From Sedimentibacter saalensis (GTDB lineage Bacteria; Bacillota; Clostridia; Tissierellales; Sedimentibacteraceae): a DNA stretch of 64,000 bases. Every line of letters begins with the position of its first letter. Position 1 is the first letter of the stretch. Positions 18,999 through 26,121 of this stretch are shown here, piece after piece. The notes beneath the pieces were generated by a model. The model was not told where the DNA came from and did not search any database. It worked only from the letters and a program-made list of their open reading frames with translations. The position numbers and the translations under genes are program-made. The stretch is taken from NCBI RefSeq assembly GCF_007830175.1, contig NZ_VLKH01000005.1, positions 62,001-126,000 on the forward strand, given 5' to 3'.

Positions 18999-19415
18999 AT
19001 GAATCAGGTAGGTAAGATAGAAAAAATAAATGGAAACATAGCAACAGTTTCAGTTAGAAGACCAAGTGGATGCGGTTCAAGCTGCGCCAGCTGCAGCGGT
19101 ACATGCAGCCAGGCAAATGTAATTGTTGAAACAGAGATCAATGAGGGATATGAAGTGGGAGATTATGTTGAAATCACAACTGAGAATGAGGTTGCATTCA
19201 AACAGATTTTCATACTTTACGGAATTCCATTTGGATTGATGATGATAACAATAGCTGCTGTGCAGCTTTTATCAACCAGCCCAAACAAAGACATGATTTC
19301 AGCAGTTGCTTCTGTATTATCACTTGGAGTATCATATATTCTTTTAAAGGCATATGATAAAAGGGAAATGAAAAAAAACACTTTGAAGCTTACAATAGGA
19401 AGAAAGCTTTATTAA
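18999..19415 (+). CDS. SoxR-reducing system protein RseC family
   Basis: A 138-residue protein with an N-terminal cysteine cluster (CGSSCASCSGTC, residues about 25-36) followed by two transmembrane segments (about 72-90 and 98-115). This is the RseC/SoxR-reducing family layout. In clostridia the family often accompanies Rnf-type or thiol systems; none is adjacent here. GAAAGGAATG precedes the start. Exact role unknown. Confidence 0.8.
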   Translation: MNQVGKIEKINGNIATVSVRRPSGCGSSCASCSGTCSQANVIVETEINEGYEVGDYVEITTENEVAFKQIFILYGIPFGLMMITIAAVQLLSTSPNKDMISAVASVLSLGVSYILLKAYDKREMKKNTLKLTIGRKLY

Positions 19416-19421
19416 GATAAT

Positions 19422-20735
19422 ATGATGAATATATTTGAAATGCAATATGAAAATTCAATCAAAAAAAATGGGCCTCTTGCACAGCGCATGAGGCCTGCAA
19501 CGCTTGAAACATTTGTGGGGCAGGAGCATATAGTTGGAGAGGGGAAAATTCTTAACAGAGCCATAAAGGCTGACAAGCTTTCCTCTGCTATATTTTACGG
19601 ACCTCCGGGAACCGGAAAAACAACTTTGGCTAAAATTATTGCTGAAAACACCAACAATAATTTCACCACCCTCAATGCAGTAACAAGCGGTATAAAAGAC
19701 ATAAAGGATAAAATAAGCTATGCTGTTGACCAGTTGTCCATGTACAACAAGAGGACAATCCTGTTTATCGATGAAATTCATCGTTTCAACAAATCTCAGC
19801 AGGATGCTTTGCTTCCTTATGTTGAAAACGGAACTATAATTTTGATTGGCGCTACAACCGAAAATCCTTACTTCGAAGTAAATCCTGCTTTGATATCACG
19901 TTCACTTGTGTTTGAATTCAAGAAAATTACAGATGATGACATAATTAAAGTTTTAAAAAAAGCTGCAATGGACAAAGAAAACGGATATGGAGCAAAAAAT
20001 GTAAAAATTACTGAAGAAGCAATAAATCATATTGTTAACAATTCAAACGGTGACGCAAGAAAGGCGTTAAGCGCACTGGAGCTTGGAGTCGAAACAACTC
20101 CGGAGACAGACGGAGAAATAATCATAGATATTTCTGTTGCAGAAGAATGCATACAGCAGAAAAAACTTGAATATGATAAAAACGGAGACAGTCATTACGA
20201 CACAATTTCGGCATTTATCAAAAGTATGAGGGGCTCTGACCCTGATGCAGCGGTTTTCTGGCTGGCAAAAATGATAAAATCGGGAGAAGATCCAAAGTTC
20301 ATTGCAAGGCGAATTATAATCTGTGCTTCCGAAGATGTTGGAAATGCAGACCCAAGGGCTCTTGAAGTTGCAGTGAATGCCTTTAAGGCTGTGGAGATAA
20401 TAGGTTTTCCAGAAGGGCGTATTATTCTTGCACAAGCTGTATTATACATTGCCTGTGCTCCTAAAAGCAACGCCTCAATCATTGCAATTGACAGAGCCAT
20501 GGATGCTGTGGAGAAAAATGCCGTTGATGTTCCTCTTCACTTGAAAGACAAACATTACAGCGGAGCAGAAAAGCTTGGAAGAGGAGTAAGCTACAAATAC
20601 CCTCACGATTATGAAAAGTTTTATGTAAAGCAGAATTATCTGCCTGATACAATGAGAAACTCGACTTTTTATCAGCCTAAGGAATCAGGGTATGAAAGCA
20701 GAATCAAAAAGTTTTTAGAATACCTGAAACAGTAA
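19422..20735 (+). CDS. rarA: Replication-associated recombination protein RarA
   Basis: A clamp-loader-like AAA+ ATPase of 437 residues acting at stalled replication forks. Walker A GPPGTGKTTL (near residue 62), Walker B LFIDEIHRFN, sensor GATTENPYFEVNPALISRS, then the C-terminal MgsA tetramerisation region with KHYSGAEKLGRGVSYKYPHDY-like sequence. It starts six bases after the preceding stop; ATG 19422 and ATG 19425 are both possible, and neither has a strong ribosome site. Confidence 0.95.
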   Translation: MMNIFEMQYENSIKKNGPLAQRMRPATLETFVGQEHIVGEGKILNRAIKADKLSSAIFYGPPGTGKTTLAKIIAENTNNNFTTLNAVTSGIKDIKDKISYAVDQLSMYNKRTILFIDEIHRFNKSQQDALLPYVENGTIILIGATTENPYFEVNPALISRSLVFEFKKITDDDIIKVLKKAAMDKENGYGAKNVKITEEAINHIVNNSNGDARKALSALELGVETTPETDGEIIIDISVAEECIQQKKLEYDKNGDSHYDTISAFIKSMRGSDPDAAVFWLAKMIKSGEDPKFIARRIIICASEDVGNADPRALEVAVNAFKAVEIIGFPEGRIILAQAVLYIACAPKSNASIIAIDRAMDAVEKNAVDVPLHLKDKHYSGAEKLGRGVSYKYPHDYEKFYVKQNYLPDTMRNSTFYQPKESGYESRIKKFLEYLKQ

Positions 20736-20748
20736 CGGAGGGACTTCT

Positions 20749-21252
20749 ATGAATTACAAATTATTTAATTCCTGTATTACAGATACGGATATAGATGAAA
20801 TATTAGAAAACAAAATAAAATTTGAAGAATACGACACAAATGACAAATATGATGTTTCTGTGGATTTTTACAATCAAGATCTGCAGGATGAGGTTTTAAA
20901 TGACAACGTGTCATTTGAAATAAAAAGAAACCATTATTTGTTCATAAAAAAAGTGAGAGACTTGTTTGAACAGCACAACATTAAAATAAACAAGTTTTTT
21001 CTCATGGGAACAATTCTGGAGCTGGACAAAGATGAAATGGTCATTTCGGTTCTGAAATCAAACCATGAGAACAAAAGCAACACCATATGGCCCTGCAAGG
21101 AAATCTTCATTTTTGAAGACAGCAAAAACAAGCTGGATGACTTACTGTTCAACAATCAGATTTCTGAAGAGGACTACGAATCAAACTTGGAATACCTAAA
21201 AGACGAACTGAGTATTTACGACAACGAAGACGAACACGGATATCTAAATTAA
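20749..21252 (+). CDS. Uncharacterised acidic protein
   Basis: I do not recognise this 167-residue protein. It is soluble, acidic and Asp/Asn/Glu-rich, without signal or membrane segments. Its centre has a basic, hydrophobic patch (FLMGTILELDKDEMVISVL) that looks like beta strands. CGGAGGG lies 9 bases before the ATG. It follows rarA by 13 bases and precedes another small unknown gene by 16 bases, so the three are probably one operon. Confidence 0.7.
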   Translation: MNYKLFNSCITDTDIDEILENKIKFEEYDTNDKYDVSVDFYNQDLQDEVLNDNVSFEIKRNHYLFIKKVRDLFEQHNIKINKFFLMGTILELDKDEMVISVLKSNHENKSNTIWPCKEIFIFEDSKNKLDDLLFNNQISEEDYESNLEYLKDELSIYDNEDEHGYLN

Positions 21253-21268
21253 TTGCAGGAGAGAAAAA

Positions 21269-21562
21269 ATGAAAGCATATGATTTAATAAACAAAGTTGA
21301 GTTGGAAGTGACAACTAAGGACCTCATAGACTTGATGAAAGAAAAGAACAGACAGGTAGATTTAATTTTGTACGAAAAGAAAACAGATGAAGACGGATAC
21401 CTCACTTGGGATGCTGAGCATTGGACAACAGTTGACTCAAAAAGATTCATGAGATGTTATTCTCTTGGTGACAGACAGCTTAGAGATTATACTTCTCACA
21501 ATATTTATGATTTGAAAAATGATTTTAAGCCTGAAGAAGCAAAGGAAATTCAAATTAACTGA
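21269..21562 (+). CDS. Uncharacterised small protein
   Basis: A 97-residue soluble protein with no family I can name. It is charged, with a central YLTWDAEHWTTVDSKRF segment rich in aromatic residues. CAGGAGAG gives a good ribosome site. It is likely cotranscribed with the unknown gene upstream. Confidence 0.7.
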   Translation: MKAYDLINKVELEVTTKDLIDLMKEKNRQVDLILYEKKTDEDGYLTWDAEHWTTVDSKRFMRCYSLGDRQLRDYTSHNIYDLKNDFKPEEAKEIQIN

Positions 21563-21637
21563 TATTGAAATTTCTCCTTGTAACCTTATGTGTTATTTTT
21601 AATAAAATAGTACTGGGAATAATAAAGGAGGATTTCT

Positions 21638-21898
21638 ATGGAACTTTATATAATAACCTTTAAACACGGGAATTATGCTGTAGCCGCATACAACAAGCTG
21701 CTGGGCTACGGAGTAAGAAATATCAGGTTGATGCAGACACCTTTCAGCATCAAAAGCGAGTGCGATTTATGCATCAAAGCTTTTGGAAAAGAAGCATTAA
21801 ATACAGTTCTCAATGAATGCAGCGGAAAATATTCCGTAGACAATGTGTACAGCGCTGTCAATAAAAATGGTAGTTATGTTTACAAACTTCTTCCATAA
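21638..21898 (+). CDS. DUF3343-like protein (putative Se/S carrier-like)
   Basis: An 86-residue protein fitting the DUF3343 pattern: a short beta strand and helix with alternating Ala/Leu (AVAAYNKLLGYGV), a central MQTPFSI (the PTP-like motif of the family) and a Cys-bearing KSECDLCIKAF segment. DUF3343 proteins are often linked to selenium metabolism, and the selenocysteine genes of this window give some support. Carrier function is not proven for the family. AAGGAGG precedes the ATG. Confidence 0.7.
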   Translation: MELYIITFKHGNYAVAAYNKLLGYGVRNIRLMQTPFSIKSECDLCIKAFGKEALNTVLNECSGKYSVDNVYSAVNKNGSYVYKLLP

Positions 21899-21910
21899 AA
21901 AACAGACAAT

Positions 21911-21941
21911 AACGAAAACCGCAAGCGGTTTTCGTTTTATT
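21911..21941 (+). terminator. Intrinsic terminator after the DUF3343-like gene
   Basis: AACGAAAACCGC, loop AA, GCGGTTTTCGTT, then TTATTTT: a perfect 12-bp stem. Confidence 0.85.
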
Positions 21942-22089
21942 TTGTGAAATTATGTAAATGTTAGTAAAATATAATATTTTTTACTGGAATCAAAAGGTAA
22001 GTAGTGGTATAATTATGTTGAAAATTGGTGTTTTTTTAAATTAAAACAGAAATTAGAAATTATATAAAATATTATGACAGGATATTGAC

Positions 22090-23727
22090 ATGAAGGAAAC
22101 TGTTAGTAAAGAAATATATGAAATTCTGGAGAAATCAAAGAAGATTGCTGCCATAAAACCATATAAATCCTATGAAATGAGCTTGGAAGCGTACAATAAG
22201 TCAAGGAAATTCAGCTTAAAAACTGAAGAAGGCTACAGCCTTGTAGCAATGGCTTTTGCCTGCAGGGCAAAATCTGAAATAAGTCAAATGCTTGATTGTT
22301 CTCTTAGAGCATTGGAAATTTTTGAGGATACAAATAATGCAGACGGAAAGATGAAATCATTGAATCTTGCTGGCATTGCTTACTTTTATAGCTCAATGTA
22401 TGAAGAAGCACTGAGATATTTTTTGGAAGTTTCTGATGTTGCATTTAAACAAAGTGATAAATTTATGCAAAGCTGTGTAATGAACAACATTGGCGAAATA
22501 TACCGGGAATCTTCCAGCAACGAAAAGGCATTGGATTATTTTTTTGATTCTCTTAAAATATGCCAGGACAACAAATATCAGATGAACGAAGCATCCATAC
22601 TTGGAAACATAGGTGAGATTTTTTTCAATGAAGGTAAGTATGATGAATCCCTGGATTACTATTTAAAAAGCTATGATATTTTAGTTGAAAAAAATGACAT
22701 GTTAACAATGGGCGGCATTGAAAACAGGCTGGGAAAAATAAGCTTTTCAGTCAAAGATTTCATGAAGGCAGAAGAATACTATTTCAGGGCACTTAACAGG
22801 TTAGAGGAAGTTAACAACAAATATTTTACCATAGATGTTCTTATGAATATTGCAGAGCTAATGTTTAATAAAAATGACAGAAAAGCTTTTGTTTATATTG
22901 AAAAGGCCATGTCCTATGCGGAACAAATAAATGCGAAAAAAAAGATGTGCCAAGTTTATAAGTATATTTCTGAATGTTACGAATGTGAAGAAGATTATAA
23001 ATCATCTCTTGAATATTACAAAAAATTCTATAATATTAATGAAGAAATAACAGCTTCAAATTTGGGAAACAAAATTGAGCTGTTAAATGTAGAATTGAAA
23101 TACATTAAGGCAAATGAAAAATACGAGAAGTTAAAAACGAGGCTTCAGGAGGAAATATCTGCTAAAACAAAGGAACTGCAAAGAATAAGAGAGGCAAATA
23201 AAATACTTGAAAAAAGAGCTTATGAAGATGAACTTACAGGCATTCCAAACAGAAGGAGCATAAACTTCTGTTTGAACAACACTGTGGAGGAAGCTTTGAC
23301 AAATGATGACAGCCTGGTATTGTTCATGATAGATATTGACCATTTTAAAAAATACAATGATTGCTGGGGACATTCTAAAGGTGATTATTGTTTGAAGAAA
23401 GTGGCAGATTGTATTAGAAATATTCAAAATAAAAGAAAGGATACATTTGGCAGGTATGGTGGCGAAGAATTTGTATACTTTGCAAAGTCCATAGACTATG
23501 AACAATCGTTGGAACTGGGAAACTATATAAGAAATGAAGTTGGAAAGCTTAATCTTTACTACACTTCAAATGGACAAACAAATGCTGTAACCATTAGCAT
23601 TGGAGGAGTTACAGGTAAGGCAGCCACATTGGGAAGTGCTTCAAAAATCATGGAAGCAGCTGATAAAGAGCTGTACAATGCAAAGGAAGCAGGCAGGAAC
23701 AAAACTGTATTGAAACTTGTTGACTAA
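22090..23727 (+). CDS. TPR-repeat diguanylate cyclase (GGDEF)
   Basis: A 545-residue cytosolic protein. Residues about 50-315 are tetratricopeptide repeats (e.g. AGIAYFYSSMYEEALRYF, IGEIFFNEGKYDESLDYY), 335-370 a coiled coil (LQEEISAKTKELQRI), and 375-545 a GGDEF domain with the active signature RYGGEEF and DELTGIPNRRS at its start. It should make cyclic di-GMP from GTP in response to a protein or peptide sensed by the TPRs. The product-inhibition I-site (RxxD) reads KRKD, so feedback may be weakened. A TATAAT with a TG extension lies at 22008-22013. Confidence 0.9.
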   Translation: MKETVSKEIYEILEKSKKIAAIKPYKSYEMSLEAYNKSRKFSLKTEEGYSLVAMAFACRAKSEISQMLDCSLRALEIFEDTNNADGKMKSLNLAGIAYFYSSMYEEALRYFLEVSDVAFKQSDKFMQSCVMNNIGEIYRESSSNEKALDYFFDSLKICQDNKYQMNEASILGNIGEIFFNEGKYDESLDYYLKSYDILVEKNDMLTMGGIENRLGKISFSVKDFMKAEEYYFRALNRLEEVNNKYFTIDVLMNIAELMFNKNDRKAFVYIEKAMSYAEQINAKKKMCQVYKYISECYECEEDYKSSLEYYKKFYNINEEITASNLGNKIELLNVELKYIKANEKYEKLKTRLQEEISAKTKELQRIREANKILEKRAYEDELTGIPNRRSINFCLNNTVEEALTNDDSLVLFMIDIDHFKKYNDCWGHSKGDYCLKKVADCIRNIQNKRKDTFGRYGGEEFVYFAKSIDYEQSLELGNYIRNEVGKLNLYYTSNGQTNAVTISIGGVTGKAATLGSASKIMEAADKELYNAKEAGRNKTVLKLVD

Positions 23728-23738
23728 GAAGATTTAAT

Positions 23739-23768
23739 CGCAATATTATTTAATGTTGCGGTTTTTTT
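23739..23768 (+). terminator. Intrinsic terminator after the GGDEF gene
   Basis: CGCAATATT, loop ATTT, AATGTTGCG (one U-G pair), then a seven-T run. Confidence 0.8.
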
Positions 23769-23795
23769 AACTACATAAAAAAATTTTAAATAATG

Positions 23796-23824
23796 TTGAC
23801 AAAATTAGTAGGGTATATTATAAT
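23796..23824 (+). promoter_or_regulatory. Consensus promoter of the isc operon
   Basis: Perfect TTGACA (23796-23801), 17-base spacer, perfect TATAAT (23819-23824). Strength this high fits an operon that is held down by a repressor. Confidence 0.85.
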
Positions 23825-23850
23825 AAGCCATACCCTACTAAAAAGGTAGG
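23806..23850 (+). promoter_or_regulatory. Probable IscR/Rrf2 operator sites
   Basis: An 11-base inverted repeat TAGTAGGGTAT (23806-23816) / ATACCCTACTA (23830-23840) spans the promoter spacer and -10. The right arm is reused in a second inverted repeat, CCTAC (23834-23838) / GTAGG (23846-23850). The placement suits autorepression by the Rrf2 protein encoded directly downstream. Binding is inferred. Confidence 0.65.
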
Positions 23851-23872
23851 AATTGATGAAAGGAGAGCAGAA

Positions 23873-24295
23873 ATGATTTTATCAACAAAGGGCAGATATG
23901 GACTTAAAGCAATATTTGAACTTGCGCTGAACTACGGTTTGGGACCTGTTTCTCTTAAAAAAATATCAGATAAATATGATATATCAGAAAGTTATCTGGA
24001 GCAGCTTTTTGCTAAATTAAAAAAAGGTGGCTTTATAGATACGGTCAGGGGTCCTCAGGGAGGATACATGCTTGCAAAACGACCGGATGAAATAACCGTG
24101 GGAATGGTACTTAGAACACTGGAAGGCGAAATCACAACTTCCGAATGCATAAACAAGGAAGTGTGTTCAAGAGAATCAATTTGTGCCACAAGAGTTATAT
24201 TTGAAAAAATAGAAAACAGTATAAACGATGTTATAGATAATATAACTTTAGCTGATATGTATGAGGAACGAAAAACAATATTAACGGAGGAATAA
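23873..24295 (+). CDS. iscR: IscR-type Rrf2 iron-sulfur regulator
   Basis: A 140-residue winged-helix Rrf2 repressor. The N-terminal MILSTKGRYGLKAI is typical. The [2Fe-2S] ligands appear as C-x5-C-x5-C (CINKEVCSRESIC), the same spacing as E. coli IscR, so cluster sensing rather than CymR-type signalling is likely. It leads iscS and iscU, with the operator-bearing promoter upstream. AGGAGAG precedes the ATG. Confidence 0.92.
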   Translation: MILSTKGRYGLKAIFELALNYGLGPVSLKKISDKYDISESYLEQLFAKLKKGGFIDTVRGPQGGYMLAKRPDEITVGMVLRTLEGEITTSECINKEVCSRESICATRVIFEKIENSINDVIDNITLADMYEERKTILTEE

Positions 24296-24296
24296 A

Positions 24297-25490
24297 ATGA
24301 GCAAGAAACTTTATCTTGACAATGCTGCAACAACAAGAGTTAAAAAAGAAGTAGTAGAAGAAATGCGTCAATATTTCGATGAATATTACGGCAATCCTTC
24401 AAGTTCTTTGTATGAACTTGGAAGAAAGTCTAAAGAAGCCATAGAAAATGCAAGAAAACAGGTTGCAGACTTCTTAAATGCAGATGAAAAGGAAATATAT
24501 TTTACTGCAGGGGGCTCCGAATCAGACAACTGGGCTGTTAAAGGAGTGGCATTTGCAAACAAGAACAAAGGAAATCATATAATTACTACAAAAATAGAGC
24601 ATCATGCAATTTTACACACATGTGAATATCTTGAAAAGTTCGGATTCGAAACAACATATCTCGATGTTGACAAATATGGAATGATTGACCTTGAAAAATT
24701 AAAAGAAGCCATAAGACCAGAAACAATACTTATATCAATAATGTATGCAAACAATGAAATAGGAACAATTCAGCCTATTGAACAAATTGGAGAGATTGCT
24801 CAGGAGCATGGAATCATATTTCACACTGATGCAGTCCAGGCTCTTGGCAGCGTGAAAATCGATGTTAAAAAGCAGCACATAGATCTTTTGTCAATGTCAG
24901 CTCATAAAATCGGCGGTCCTAAAGGCGTTGGAGGAATGTTCATCCGCAAAGGAGTTAAAATAGACAACTTCATTCACGGCGGCGGACAGGAAAGAGGAAG
25001 AAGAGCTGGAACAGAAGGAGTTCAAAATATAGCTGGATTTGGCAAGGCTGTTGAAATAGCTGAAAGAGATTTTGACAAGCACATTGCGAGACTCACTGAG
25101 CTCAGAGACAGACTCATTGAGGGAATAAAAACAAATATTCCTGATGTTGTTCTTAACGGACATCCTACAATGAGACTTCCAAACAATGTAAACTTCTCAT
25201 ACAAGTATGTTGAAGGAGAATCAATACTCTTGCTTCTGGATATGGAAGGAATTTCTGCTTCAAGCGGTTCTGCATGTACTTCAGGCTCACTTGATCCTTC
25301 ACACGTACTTTTAGCAACTGGACTTGACCATGGTACAGCACACGGATCAATTCGTTTCTCCATCAGTGAAGAAATTACTGAAGAAGACATAGATTATACA
25401 GTTGAAACAATGAAAAATATAATTTCAAAATTAAGGATGATGTCACCTATTAAAAACGACGAAGACTTAAAAAAAGGAAACAGTCTATAA
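24297..25490 (+). CDS. iscS: Cysteine desulfurase IscS/NifS
   Basis: A PLP enzyme of 397 residues moving sulfur from cysteine to IscU and other acceptors. The PLP lysine is in SAHKIGGPKGVG, the active-site cysteine in SGSACTSGSLDPSHVL. It begins one base after the iscR stop region, with ACGGAGGA as ribosome site, and is followed by iscU. Confidence 0.96.
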   Translation: MSKKLYLDNAATTRVKKEVVEEMRQYFDEYYGNPSSSLYELGRKSKEAIENARKQVADFLNADEKEIYFTAGGSESDNWAVKGVAFANKNKGNHIITTKIEHHAILHTCEYLEKFGFETTYLDVDKYGMIDLEKLKEAIRPETILISIMYANNEIGTIQPIEQIGEIAQEHGIIFHTDAVQALGSVKIDVKKQHIDLLSMSAHKIGGPKGVGGMFIRKGVKIDNFIHGGGQERGRRAGTEGVQNIAGFGKAVEIAERDFDKHIARLTELRDRLIEGIKTNIPDVVLNGHPTMRLPNNVNFSYKYVEGESILLLLDMEGISASSGSACTSGSLDPSHVLLATGLDHGTAHGSIRFSISEEITEEDIDYTVETMKNIISKLRMMSPIKNDEDLKKGNSL

Positions 25491-25528
25491 TATAAAATAT
25501 TAACATATATTTAAAATCGGAGGATATT

Positions 25529-25957
25529 ATGTATACAGAAACAGTGATGGACCACTTCAGAAACCCAAGGAATGTAGGTTCAATGGAAAACGCAGACGGA
25601 GTAGGCCAGGTTGGAAACCCAAAATGCGGAGATATAATGAAAATTTATTTGAAAATAAACAATGATATAATTGAAGATGTAAAGTTTGAAACTTTTGGAT
25701 GCGGCTCTGCCATAGCTTCTTCAAGCATGGCAACAGAACTCATAAAAGGAAAGAGCATTGACGAAGCAGTTGAACTTTCAAATAAAGCAGTTATAGAAGC
25801 ATTGGGCGGACTTCCGCCTGTAAAGGTTCACTGTTCAGTTTTAGCTGAGCAGGCAGTTAAATCAGCACTTTTTGATTATTCACAAAAAACAGGCAAGGTT
25901 ATAAAGGGTTTGGAGGATTACAAGCCTGAAGATGACGAAGACATCCACTGCCACTAA
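25529..25957 (+). CDS. iscU: Iron-sulfur cluster scaffold IscU/NifU
   Basis: A 142-residue scaffold with three conserved cysteines (VGNPKCGD, FGCGSAIA, VKVHCSVLAE) and the Asp next to the first. It receives sulfide from IscS and builds [2Fe-2S]/[4Fe-4S] clusters. TCGGAGG precedes the ATG. Confidence 0.96.
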   Translation: MYTETVMDHFRNPRNVGSMENADGVGQVGNPKCGDIMKIYLKINNDIIEDVKFETFGCGSAIASSSMATELIKGKSIDEAVELSNKAVIEALGGLPPVKVHCSVLAEQAVKSALFDYSQKTGKVIKGLEDYKPEDDEDIHCH

Positions 25958-25968
25958 AAATATTAATT

Positions 25969-25993
25969 AAAGCGGAGCGCGGCTCCGCTTTTA
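25969..25993 (+). terminator. Terminator of the isc operon
   Basis: AAAGCGGAGC, loop GCG, GCTCCGCTTT: 10-bp perfect stem followed by T residues. Confidence 0.85.
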
Positions 25994-26054
25994 ATTATTA
26001 TGATATGGTAACCCATTGGATTTTGTTTCTAAATTGGAGAAATTTGAAATATAG

Positions 26055-26084
26055 TTGACAATAGGGGAAAGAATACATTATAAT
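26055..26084 (+). promoter_or_regulatory. Promoter of alaS
   Basis: TTGACA (26055-26060), 18-base spacer, TATAAT (26079-26084). No T-box lies in the short leader, unlike aspS. Confidence 0.75.
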
Positions 26085-26121
26085 TTCTTAATAAAGAGTA
26101 CCTATGAGAAATGGAGGAACC

